Positions 32,752 through 43,894 of a stretch of DNA of 64,000 nucleotides are shown here, in pieces (the first letter of the stretch is position 1; each line of letters starts with the position of its first letter). The stretch spans positions 627,742,992 through 627,806,991 of the forward strand of contig CM062816.1 in NCBI GenBank assembly GCA_031772625.1. The letters are read 5' to 3'. The notes under the pieces were generated by a model. That model did no database searches, was not told the origin of the DNA, and saw nothing but the letters and a program-made list of their open reading frames with translations. A program made the translations under genes and the position numbers. The DNA comes from Pinus tabuliformis. Its lineage: Eukaryota > Streptophyta > Pinopsida > Pinales > Pinaceae.

Positions 32752-35700
32752 CTATGACTCAGACAACTGTGGGAATACCAACTCTTCGAAATCCTCACGG
32801 TGGTCTATGGTGGCAAACTGATCCCAAGCTCGGTAGTCCGCGATAGTGTCTGTGTACTCTGTGGTGACATCTTTATGGAAATGAACTCTTGCCTCTGTTG
32901 CATCCGGGTACATTGCTCTTTCTCCTCTGTACAACTCGTCTAATAACATGCGCATCGTTATCTTGAGTGCGGTTAGACCAGCGATAGACTTATGCATGGT
33001 GTTTGCACTAATCGCTAAGTCTGCACTGGTGGCTATGCGTATCAACTCGTTAAAGTAGAGTCAAGCTCCAGTCGGACTTGTGCCTTTGGCTTTGCCTCAG
33101 TTAGTGTCCCAATAGATGGGATTGCATGTGCACACACAACAACATCCTTGCTTGTGAATACATGTGCATGGGAAGCCTGCAAACTAGATAAGCTGCAGGA
33201 TTTATTCATAGTTTAGGATCTGACTTCGAATGCATGCCTTCATCTTGACCACTCGGGGCTTCATCATCTTGGGCAAGTGTAATGGGGCTCCCTTGTATCT
33301 CATTGTCCATGTTTGCATATAGTCAATAGCAGCATGCACGTTTGACAAGATACGTGCTCTCCTAACACATCGTTGTTGCTAACCATTGATATGGACAACT
33401 ACCTTATGCACGGTACCAAACTTGGAATACAATGGCCGCATGACTGTCTCAAGGGACAATACTTCTTCCAATATTGCCTTCTTCAACTCTGCTTGGGTGG
33501 ATGTTGTAACCAATTCTCCTCCCTGCTTGGCCCTTTGTAACTCCTTAGCCATTCGCTCGTTATCTACTATCAAGAAGCGGACACTCGAGCTAGTGGCTTC
33601 CCCATATGCTCTAGTAGCATTGGCCAATGTTGTTGGATGCTTGCGCACGTTAAACACGATCACTCGTTCTTCAAAGTGCACAAGAGATGTGTTGTCATCC
33701 GGAGTAGACACTCTAAGTGATTGCACAACTCTATGCTACAACTCGTCGAATGATATGTTGTGCATCTCTTCTTCCGGGTTGTCTACAAGAATCTCATTAT
33801 CTCCTTGGTCACTTGGGACTTGCTCAACTTTCAGATCCGATGAATCTGTTGGGTCGACCTCTTGGTGGTAAGGCATGAGGTCAATGTCTTGCTCTAACTC
33901 TCACTGCTCCCTCTCTGTATCCATCTACTCAAGTACTTGTTCAATCTCTTGAGCAAAGTCCTGCTCCTGTGACTGCTCACCCTCTCTGCTTTGTGTCAGT
34001 TGTTCGTATGAGTCTACTACCTATATAGGCAGAGTTTCATCTATCTTTACATGTTGCACCCCCTGTTGTACGTGTCCTTATTGCGCTTCCTTCTCCTGTT
34101 TGTGTAGCTCCGGTTCCTTTTCGATTTGCTCCTTTAACTCATGCAACTCCTTCGTTGTTTCCTCCATCCTCTGTTTTTATCTCTGCCTTTACGCGTTCCT
34201 CCTGTCGCGTTGTTGCCTCTTCACCTCTATTACCAAAGCTCCTTTCTGCACAAGTGGTTCTGCTCTGAACTTGCAACTTTGTTCTGCCTCTGCACTGTCG
34301 ACAATCTTTCTCTTGCCTTTTTCGCGTGCCGATTTGTTTACCTCTATTGTTGGTGCTCTCCTGGATGCTGCTTCACGTTGCTTCGCTAACCATTCCACAA
34401 TGATGTTAACCGGTTCATTGGGTCTGGATAAGTTGTGATAATATCTCCATGGGTCTTCCTTCATCCAATGACACGCCCCGTGGATCCACAAAAACTGTAC
34501 TCTCGCACAATGATCCTTCACAAAACAATGAGGGTCATACGGATTGAATCTTCGGGTGTCAAAAGGATATTTCTTGATCTCCTCTGTTTTGACATCCGCA
34601 TGCTTGAGGTTCTGTATCTTGTACAACCTGATCCACAATGGAAGAGTGGGCCAAGGTGCCTTCTTCTTATGTGCAGCCTAGTTGACAGTCTTGTCGAGAT
34701 GTGGTATGACACTTCTTGCACAATGAGCTTGTCCATGGCAAACTTCGGCAAAACATGCAAAGGCTTCTCCACGATGTACATTCATATGAATGTGCTAGAC
34801 AGTGAGGCATACCAATTTTCTACGTCGATTAGTGCCTCCATTGCTGCCTTCGACATGCAAGGTGGATCCTGCTCAAATATCATCTTGTACACCGGGGTGA
34901 CAAAATGATTTGATAGTTGTGTGATAACTCCTCTAAAGATGCATTCGAAAAACAATTTACAATAAGTATTCACAGAGGTTTCCGCTAGTGTCCATGCCCA
35001 CTTCAAGCCCGGGAACTCTTGACGGGCACAGATTGCATCCAAGATGTAGGCAGACATGTAGATTTCTACTTGCTAACCTTTGGGTGGCTGCCAAGCTCCT
35101 ATTACCTATTCCTTCAGCCTGTGAGCCAACATGTTGGACCAGTTACATGCTTTGCCTTCACTGGCCAATTAGCCCAACACGATCTCTCGACTCTATAGGA
35201 AGGTTTCGGTGCTCTCTTGGCCATACAAGCGACATGCAAAGATGACCAAGTATTGATACGCCTTCTACGGTATCTTCGTCTTGTAAATCTAGTTGGGTGT
35301 CATCCAAAATTTGGCTGGCTCCTTCACCCAGTTCTTTAAGACATCCCTGGAGTTGGCATTGTTGCTAGGTATGCTGAAGGGTGTCTCCATGGTGATCACT
35401 AGCTTTGAAAAGTGGTACATCTATTGATAATCATGTGCCTTGAAGGTAGCAATCTTTGTCCCGCTGACACTGCTCAAGGTCATCGTCTCAGGATTAGTGT
35501 GCGAGATGATCCAATGTATCATGTCCGCGCATGGGAACACGAGATACCTGCATGCAATCCGGTACAATCCAGACTTGTGAATGTTCACATAGACTTGGCA
35601 GTCTTCAAGATATTCCCCAAATGTGCCTGAGAATGCATCGTTGAACTCTTGCCATTTCAACTCGATGTCTTTGTCTACGATCAACTTGGTGTCTTCGTAA

Positions 35701-35786
35701 ATCAGCAAACTCGTAGACACTCGCTCAACTGTTGCTCCAGTTGCGCTTCCGTCGGTGTCCTTAGACCCTGCTCTCTTGGAGGCCAT
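32752..35786 (-). pseudogene. copy B of the unrecognised repeat ORF (fullest copy)
   Basis: Function unknown. Start at the ATG at 35,786 (MASKRAGSKDTDG), open to about 35,421 with LKWQEFNDAFSGTFGEYLED and MIHWIISHTNPETMTLSSVS, then stops and shifts. Later landmarks are KWAWTLAETSVNTYCKLFFE, FEQDPPCMSKAAMEALIDVE, NPYDPHCFVKDHCARVQF, GACHWMKEDPWRYYHNLSRP, a Lys/Arg/Glu-rich coiled-coil-like stretch (34,390-34,100), acidic Gln/Glu sequence, FEERVIVFNVRKHPTTLANA and SVRFLIVDNERMAKELQRAK, and at the end STITADYRAW-like sequence (32,752-33,045: YPDATEARVHFHKDVTTEYT). The ancestral protein was about 900-1,000 residues. No catalytic signature is visible. A large plant-repeat protein is possible, as is a captured gene. 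Confidence 0.5.
34306..34812 (-). other. segment present in copy B, deleted in copy A
   Basis: The left edge GTCGACAATCTTTCTC and right edge CCAATTTTCTACGTCGAT both match the single copy-A joint GTCGACAATATTTCTATG at about 26,358-26,375. The shared AAT-TTTCT microhomology suggests end-joining or replication slippage. The segment codes for the NPYDPHCFVKDHC to REKGKRKIVD part. Confidence 0.75.
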
Positions 35787-36062
35787 TGATCTTGAACCTC
35801 CGAGGGACGGATGAACACCTGTTATATCTAGAGACATGGCAACATGCATGACAAGAAATATGTCAGTTAAAAACAAAGCAAGCTCTAAAGATGACATGCA
35901 ACATACTCGGGGAACTGCTGGCAAGGATTGTGCAATTTCCACTGGGAGGCTGGGAGACTGACTGCCGGAACTGCACAAAAGGTGGTTAGGACTGTCGGGA
36001 GGTTAGTTGATTGTTGGAATTAATCCAGACTAGCCTACTGGGTGCTGAGATTACGCAATTTC
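35787..36062 (-). repeat. copy B upstream hairpin cluster, proximal half
   Basis: Aligns with copy A 27,338-27,630. The left arm of the long copy-A hairpin is mostly deleted here (GGAATTAATCCAG where A has the GCGCAATGCGCAAT arm). Confidence 0.7.
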
Positions 36063-36685
36063 TGTTGGGTGTGGAGCATGATTATTTAAAGGTCTTTGTT
36101 TCAGCCAAATGTATACCCCAGGAAGTTTGTACACCCCTCTACGCGGGGCGGTGCGGGGGGGACTTGTCCCCCCCGCGATGGTCTGGGGGGGCTAATCCCC
36201 CCGGCTAGGGGGTCCGGGGGCCAGCGGTCCCCTGACGGGGGTTTCGAGGGGAGCGCCCACGAAGCTAAAAACAGATGTAAAATTGCCTTGTAAAAGTATA
36301 GTAATTTCTAGTCAATCTGGGCCGTTCATTAGGCGGATGATCTAATGGTAGAACTTATGTTTAGTTTAGGGTTTTTTTCCCTCGAAGGCAACCCCTCTCT
36401 TTGTATGACGACATTGTATTTGAGGCTATGTAATAGATGTGTATTCTTTGAGCGGGAAACAGAGAGGTGAGAGAAAACAAATGATATTATAGTGGATCTG
36501 CTGTAGGTTGTGTCTCTTCATTTTGCTGGATAATAGAAAGGAAGGACTGACTATTCGGGGTGGACGTAGCCCAAACTGCGTGAACCACGTATATCTGTGT
36601 CTCTCTGGTTTTATGCATTTTTTGTGTTTATATTTATGCAATATTCTATGTGTTCCATTACTCTGTAATATATAATTTTCTAACA
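36063..36685 (+). mobile_element. solo copia LTR with 5-bp target duplication
   Basis: Bounded by TGTTGGGTGT and TTTTCTAACA, 623 bp, the same family as the LTR at 2448-3083 in opposite orientation. Flanked by ATTTC at 36,058-36,062 and 36,686-36,690. Copy A has the uninterrupted site GCGCAATTTCAACTAGC. Solo LTRs arise by recombination between the two LTRs of a full element (established). GC block at about 36,130-36,255. Confidence 0.95.
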
Positions 36686-36870
36686 ATTTCAACTAGCAAG
36701 TGATGCAGGTCGAGGGACTGCATTGTGCAATTTTCTGGACCAATAGTCACTACCTCTCAGAATTGTGCAAGGCAATACTGGAGGGTAGTGACTGGCCATA
36801 TTTGTGCATTTTCTGGGAGGAAGGCAGAGCCTTCCCTCTCAGAATTGCACAATGTTTTATGGGTAAGGCA
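36686..36870 (-). repeat. copy B upstream hairpin cluster, distal half
   Basis: Continues copy A 27,626-27,810 after the solo LTR. The hairpin TAGTCACTACC (36,744-36,754) with GGTAGTGACTG (36,784-36,794) differs from copy A by a matched base-pair change. GGAAGGC-AGA-GCCTTCC is identical to A. Confidence 0.8.
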
Positions 36871-37597
36871 GAGTCCAGACCAAGGTTGCCCAGACCCGCC
36901 GACGGGCAACTTAAAGAAAATGAATATGTGAATGCATGGTGATACTGAGTGTAAGCATGTGTGAATGATCGTGCATGCAAACAATGAATGCAAGATTTAG
37001 AAAATGGAACAAGACGCATGTGTGTGAAATGAGTCGTCGAATCGGCGACCATTCGTGCAAAACAATGTCATGCATGCGACAACAGTGAGATGCAAACGAA
37101 AACTGAAACAGTGCTTGTACAGGCTAACATGCATGCAAATGACAACAAACGTTCACATAAATCAAGTAGACAGCACTCGCACAAGCCAAAACACAAAAAG
37201 CGACAGAAATGTTGCAAAAGACAAGTAAAGTGGACTTACCCGGAAATAGTTGAGCTGGATGTGTCAAAGACTCCTGGATGTGCTGTGGGATGTCAGAGCT
37301 CCAATATCGATGTGAAGAATTAGCTCTGAAGCATCGAATTAATAAGTTGGAGGCTCATGATGTGCATGCCATAAATCTAGGAAAAATCGACACTTGGAGG
37401 AAAGTTTCAAAAATGATATTTGCATGTAACCTCCAGCTGCTAAAAATAGATCCCTAAAATATAGGGATGATTTTTGTATGTATCTTTTTTGTTGTTTCGG
37501 GAAAAAGCAGCCCATGCATACAAGTCAAGTTTTCTCGCTCTCGGGGGGAACTAGTCAACCTGAAGGCACATGCAACAACCTGCTTGACTAAGGGAGA
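36871..37597. other. copy B upstream spacer
   Basis: Parallel to copy A 27,811-28,534. No coding signature. Confidence 0.6.
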
Positions 37598-37930
37598 TTT
37601 TTACACAATTTCTAGGAGGAAGTTGGGCTGGTTGTCTAGAGGGATTCCACAATTTTTGGGAGGAGCAGCTGACTACTGCCCATAATTGTGCAATTTATGG
37701 GCTGAGCTACACTGCCAGATTGCGCAATTTTCCAAAGGAAGGCTGTTTGACAGGATTGTGCAATTTCCGAGCTCAGCAGACTACTAGTCAGATTTGCGCA
37801 ATTTTTGAGCCCAGTGGACTGCCAGTCAGATTTGTGCAATTTCTGAGCCCAGCAGATTGCCAGTCAAATTTGCACAATTTCTAGAGGGAAGGTTGGTTCC
37901 CCTCTAGAATTGTGTAATTTTTTGAGGGAG
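37598..37930. repeat. copy B distal hairpin / ATTGCGCAAT array, expanded
   Basis: About nine motif copies (for example 37,601, 37,648, 37,684, 37,718, 37,755, 37,793, 37,832, 37,870, 37,909) against six in copy A. The extra copies are near-identical tandem units of about 38-43 bp carrying GAGCCCAGYRGAYTGCCAGTC. Hairpin TTCTAGAGGG (37,879-37,888) with CCCTCTAGAA (37,900-37,909). Confidence 0.85.
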
Positions 37931-39539
37931 TTGCTCAGCCAGTAGATGGACCAAATCCGGAGTGGCAGCTTGTGAGGGGAGTGAAGCAATGAATCATGCA
38001 CAGCCTGGCAATCTTCTGAAAAAACCAATGAGGCGTATGTACTTGACAGTGCAAGACATGTTGCTAGGATGGTTGGTAGGGAGGCTCCAAAACGAAGCTA
38101 AGGCAAAATTTTGGAGGGTGGTTGTAGCCGCTACAACACCCTTCAAAATTACTTTGAAATGAAAGGATGGAAAATTGTTAGCTTAGAAGAATATATCAAA
38201 AGACTCAACTAAGAGGTCACCTTACTTAGTATGTTGGAAGAGTGTTCACTTTATCCTTTGGAATGTTCTTCACATCTTTTTTATAATCCTCTCTTCATCT
38301 TCTTACAACCTCTTTACAGTTAGGGATCTTTTCCTCTTTGTGCTTATTGAATTAAGTCCCTTTGGTAAATATAAACTTTAAAATCAAGAAGGGCCCACTT
38401 TCAATGTTCGAAAAAACCTTTAAATTGATGATATTTTAAATGTATTTAATACCAAGTAAAAACTAATCACGATTACAATTTTGTTGGGCATGGTAGATGC
38501 CATTTTAGCCAAGGAAACTATCCCCAAGTTTTTCTTCACGCCTTTAGCTTTCTAGCGAGTTCTCATCTGCACAATTTGGACATCTGAAACTAAAGTTATG
38601 GCCTTTGAAAGCTAGTGACTCAACAATCTTTGATCTACTTCATGTGAATCTTGGCCTTTAATTTGTAAGGCCACTTTATTTATCTCACATGTATCGTGGG
38701 ATGGAATTTATATCAATTTTATAAGGAAATAAGCTCTCCATATTATATGTGTATGAAGTATAAAGAGCTAGGGATCCTCAAGTAGCTTGTGTGTAGTGTA
38801 AACTCTTGATCACCACCTCAATACCTAGCCATCATGCTAAGTCATTATCTATTGAACAATGTTATCATTGATGCTAACGTCGATTCTTGAATGCACTTAA
38901 TATTTGTCTAGTTTGCATCAATTAGAAGCTTTAAAAGACAAGAAGCCCTAGACGCCTTGCATTTGTTGAAGATTTTGCAAACTCAGATCATTGAAGTTGC
39001 CTTGGAGACCATCATCATCAGATTCTTCTTGTTGTGTGGATTCAGACGGTATGTGGCATGTCATGAGGGCTCTCACGATTTGAGAGATATTATTGTTCAA
39101 ATATGAAGCCCCCATATTGAAGGTCAAAACCCTAAATGAGGTGATCATTGGTTTTGGAAGATCAAGCCTCCTTGTTGTGGTAAAAGTCCCCAAAAAGATG
39201 ATGTGGCAACCCATCATTAGATACTTATTAATTCGATGGGCATTGAAGGACTTTCATTATTATTAAGTCACTATTTTTCATGATTTATTATTAAATTGGT
39301 CCAAAAATTAAATTAATTTGGACCAAAGTTTTTGACTCCAAGAAAAATTCAAATTTCGATTTGAAAATTATTTTTGCTTTCCCTCCACAAATGTTCAAGT
39401 AACCTTCCCTTGTGAACATCCCTCCAAAATCTATATAAAGGCCACTTTTTTTCAAAGGAAAAAAATAGTTGGTTTTATATTAAGATATAAAATTCGAGTA
39501 CATTTGTCCATATATATAAATATAAGTTCCTACAAAAAT
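37931..39539. other. end of copy B and unassigned DNA
   Basis: Copy A/B similarity ends near 38,063. Beyond it I see no assignable gene. A minus-strand frame at 39,217-38,948 (Gln/Asp/Glu-rich end) has no recognisable motif. Confidence 0.4.
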
Positions 39540-39549
39540 TTGGGTATCT

Positions 39550-39960
39550 AATATATCTAAAAATAAGCATTACTACAGGAGAAGAGTCTGCATCTCCATA
39601 TTATCTTTATGGTCCCATTATAGCAAAATATCCCATATTGAACTTCATATGACATACTTTCAACTAAAAACAAAACAACTTGGAAAGATAATGTAATAGT
39701 AAATAAAAACAAGATGTTATATGAGTGACAACACAACTTCCTCCCTAGTAGTACCATCCACAATATAGTTGTAACAAAGGATGCCGAACACTGCACGAAG
39801 ACTTTCCTTTGATAGACAATCTGCCACACTATTTGCTTCCTGGTAAATATGTTGAAATACAACAAGGATATGATTGCCACTTTAGCCCTTCATGGATATA
39901 TACAACAATATGAGAAAATTATCTATGAAATAATTCAGTCTTGTGGAATAATGTTTCAGC
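39550..39960 (-). pseudogene. L1-type LINE RNase H C-terminal fragment
   Basis: The minus strand gives HIYQEANSVADCLSKESLRA, the HxxREAN-VAD-L-K motif that ends the RNase H domain of plant L1 LINEs, then a short tail. The frame is shifted in the middle. The rest of the LINE is not present upstream, so this is a decayed 3' fragment. Confidence 0.6.
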
Positions 39961-41273
39961 ACAAAGGTGGCTTGAATTTGCAAGAGTGATTGGCACTCAC
40001 TTCTTTGTCTTACTATCATCATTTTGTTAAAGGCATTGGAAGACATTCATGGATAATTTATGTTTGCCTCTATATGGTTTATCTTTGGCTTATGGTTTTG
40101 CTGGTTTTTTAGGCTTTTCTACGATGTGTCACATATTTTCTAAAGCAACTTGTCTAAAGGTATTTCGATCTTCTTAGAACACACATCTACGACCCCTTTC
40201 TAAAAAGCGATTTCTTTTCTATCAACATTTGACACGAGTGTAAGTCCATTTTGAAACTATACGAAAAGCTCAAATCTGTGACACAATTTAGCACAAAGAA
40301 TGCGATGGCACTATGGCATACATAAGTTGAAAAAACATTAAGTTAAATCTAGTATGATTAACAACGGAGAAGCATACAAACATATCTTTTGGGCATATCG
40401 CTTGACATTATTTCTTATGGTGAACTATATAAATGTGATTTCATACATGTGTCGTGACTGTTAAATCTGGTCACTCCCACACATAGAGCCTTAATGGAAT
40501 TTGTTGGGATGTTGACAATTGTTGCAGAACTTTTATACACATGGAATTGCATAACATACCCCTTATATGACTATTTCATTGGTAACAAAGTTGTTGTTTA
40601 TGTCATTTGATTATTTGTAGGAGTTCTAGCTGTCTAGAATGAGCATATTCGACACGGTAATGAAATAATTACAACTTCTAGAAACTGATAGGCTGAGCAA
40701 AGTTGAAGATAGACCTTGAGGATATAGACATAGTTAGCTCTAGTGTCAAAATGACCGTAACATTGTATCTTTGATTTTGATCTACGATATAGGTCTTGGT
40801 CTACAAGAGATATACTCTCTCGACATTTTTAGATGCTCTAAATCTCAGGTATGCAGTGATAATTTGGACTTGCAGTGAGAGATATTTTTGTGGTGCGTCA
40901 TCTTTCCCAATTGATTTTTCTATCTACAAGAGATGTATAAAAGATTTTAATCTTTAGTGTTGTTTCTACATTCATCTATACGTTAAGATTTCGCAACATG
41001 TGATTGAAAGGAGTTGAACGAAGATACATATTAGAGTTGACCTCTGTGTTGGATAGAGTTTGCATGAGATTGATTGATTTCATTAGACAGAGCATTGGAA
41101 TCAAAGTGATGAGACAACATCAGTGTGAAGCAGAGACAAGATGTGTTTCGAAGGATTAGGGTGCGAGTGTCCTGTGTGCAGAACAAAGAACTGTGTTTTT
41201 TGGTTTAAAAGGTATCTTGCAAGGTCAGATTTTGGAAGCATTGAGCGCTGGTGAAATTACTCATGTCATTTTA
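39961..41273. other. non-coding DNA, nothing recognised
   Basis: No protein or RNA signature on either strand. AT-rich, stops in all frames. The family-L LTR starts at 41,274. Confidence 0.5.
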
Positions 41274-43010
41274 TGTAACAACCTCGGGTTAAAAAGTCCG
41301 TGTAATAAAGTTGATAAAGGAAAAAATAAGACCAATATTATGGGACATGTATTCCAATATAAATGTTGGGCAAAACATCCTAGTGGGTGTTCATTTGGTT
41401 TATTATGGCTAAGGAAATTGGCAAAGGTAATGGAAAAGGTATTGAAAATGAATAGAGGCATTAATTAACATTTTCTTTACGAAAATAAATGAAATTAGGA
41501 GAAAGTGAAGGTGAAAGGTCACATGATTGGATGTGTTGAAAATTGAAGGGAAAATAATGGAAATTGAAGAAAGTAGAGGCATCATTGACAAAAAGGCTTA
41601 TGAGGATCAGTTCACATCTTTTGTTAGTTAACTTTTTGTGAGCTCAGTTTTGGAGTTTTCTCTATAGTCTCTCTATTCTCTCATACTCTTGCACACTTAG
41701 AGCATTCTCGAAACATTCTAGCATTGAAGAAAGGAAGGACAAGAAAACAAAGGGAAGAAAAGACCAAGCAAGGAAGAGTTGAATCAAGTGGTTAGAATGG
41801 GATTACTTGCAGGTATCGAGTTGCATGTATGATTTTCTTGCTAGTTTTGGCATGCATGGTATATGAATGTGTGTATTTGGTTCTCTTGTTGTCATTGGCA
41901 TGGGATTTGCTAGGTGTGACAGAGCTTTCAAATTTACCTTGCCATTTCTAAATAACCATGGTGTGATGGGATTCTTTCATTTGGTTGAGTTGGATTGCTG
42001 GATGGTTTTCAAACGGGTCAGGTGGTCTCAAGAAAATTCCCAAGGGCCTAGAAAACCCTTGAACGATAATGGCAGGATACGCGGTAAGCCTAAGGGTGGA
42101 GACAAGAAAATTCCTCAAGGTATTGGTGAAGAAATCCAGAGGCATCCATGCTTGTTTAGGGCCTAGTGATCCCTTGACCGATTTTGGTGGGATTGCGATA
42201 AAGCCTAGTAGTGTATGTTTCTTTGTTTGGGCCTAGGAATATCTTGACCAGTAATGGCAGGATTGTGGTAAAGCCTGGTTGTATAGGTGAGGGTTTTAGG
42301 CCTAGAAATCCCTTGACTGATAATGGTAGAATACGCGCTAAACCATGAGGAAGCCCTGTTTTTTTGTTCAGAGTGCCATATTCATGCTTGGAATATGGCA
42401 CGAGGTTGATTGACTAAAAGAAAGATTTGGTTTAGCGCAATCTATGGTCGTGTGGTACGTGGAAGTCCCTAAATTGGTTGGCTTTTGCATAAGTTAATAA
42501 GAGTTATTTTCCTCTTGTATTTCATGAGTATTTATACTTGTTATTATGTGGCTTTGATGGTTGTTCTATCATTGTTATTATTTTGGTTATATGCTAGTTA
42601 TAAGCATGGTTTATGATAGACTTTAGTTATGGCTCTCATCATGTTTTGATTAGTAAATGAATTGTTAATGAATCTGTGACCTAATATATGTTATTTCATC
42701 TATTATGTGAGGGCATCATACCTTCTTAGTGATTTTCAGATAAGTATGAGACCCTTATGTTCATACATGCATTTATAACCTGTAGATTACATGTGCACAG
42801 TGTGTTTGATGAAATGTTTGTCATGGTTAGGCCTTGTTAGGTCAAGTTATTATTTAAGTTTTTGCATTAATGGCTTTGTCCTTGTGTCATTCATCATTAT
42901 GGAAAGTTCTGTCAAGTTTTGGGCAGAGGTTCTAGATCCTAGCCTTGAAAAAGTGGCTCAAATTTTGGGGTCACATGCACATAATTGTTAGTTTTTGGTA
43001 GCATCGAAAG
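41274..43010 (+). repeat. second family-L LTR, 5' part
   Basis: Starts TGTAACAACCTCGGGTTAAAA and shares with the first element GTGTTCATTTGGTT, TTTGGCATGCATGGTAT and AAAAAGTGGCTCAAATT. It has the LTR minisatellite at 42,030-42,350. The match stops near 43,010, at the point matching about 10,445 in the first element, where other elements are inserted. Confidence 0.85.
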
Positions 43011-43049
43011 TGTTCTAGCTTTGAAAAATGGTGGAGAAGCTAATGCACG

Positions 43050-43890
43050 TGATTTCTAAAGAACCCAGAAACCCTTTGGTGAAATTCCACCTAGATTGTT
43101 TTTTATTAAAATAAATAATATTTTTAATGGAGTTCCTAAGTCTATACTTAGGGAAATTAAAATATTAATGGGTATTAATCAAAATATGGGCGAGAATGAT
43201 CTAGAAGGTGGATCAAGTAATGTTTTAATATTATCCGTTGATTAGATACTTAATCTTGGTTGTTGAAGACTCAACAGTAAAAGTATAAAATGGAGGCTTG
43301 GGGTTCATTTGGAAACACACACAAAGAGATTGAGGAAATCGATTTTTATGAGGTGAGAAGTTCTGAGGAGTAAAATCAATTGGGGAGATCTTACAGCTGA
43401 GGGGCAGAGAGAATCGAGGAGGACTTTCTAGAAAATACAGAACAGAGAGGCGAAGAGAGCTTGCAGAGAGGCAATGTAGTAGCTGGGAGAGCTGACGCAT
43501 AAAAGCTGTATGTCGAGCAGAATCCATAATTGTTGAAACAGCCGAGAGAGATGACGCAGAGACAACGTAGTAGCCGTGAGAGCTGACGTAGAAGAATCCA
43601 GAACTTTCGAAACAACTGGAACAACTGGGAGAGCTGACGTAGAGGGCAGAGAAGGTGACACGGGGCTGATGCAAAGCCAACGCATAAATAGATGGGGTTA
43701 TCGAGTCTTGTGTTAGATCAGCCGGAATTCTGTTGGGTGAATAGAGGTAAAAATCACTTAGATTTTCCACCAGTATTTTCTCTGTAAAGGATTGCTAGAT
43801 GTGCATCCTAGATATGTATTCAGATATTTCTCCTGCATAATAATAAACCCTTAGAACTGCTACACCGATTTTCCCTCATTGGGTTTTTCC
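43050..43890 (+). repeat. copia-like LTR fragment (candidate)
   Basis: It has LTR-like features: an AT-rich start, TATA-like AGTATAAAATGG at 43,275, AATAATAAACC near 43,846, then CCGATTTTCCCTCATTGGG, a sequence style I associate with U5 of plant copia LTRs. No primer site follows because a LINE begins. Edges are uncertain. The 180-codon minus-strand frame across it has no family motif. Confidence 0.3.
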
Positions 43891-43894
43891 AAGG

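Noticed and set aside
43231..43770. 180-codon minus-strand frame
   Set aside because: Lies across a candidate LTR and has no recognisable domain; codon pattern is biased by repeated GCTGACG/AGAGAG motifs.
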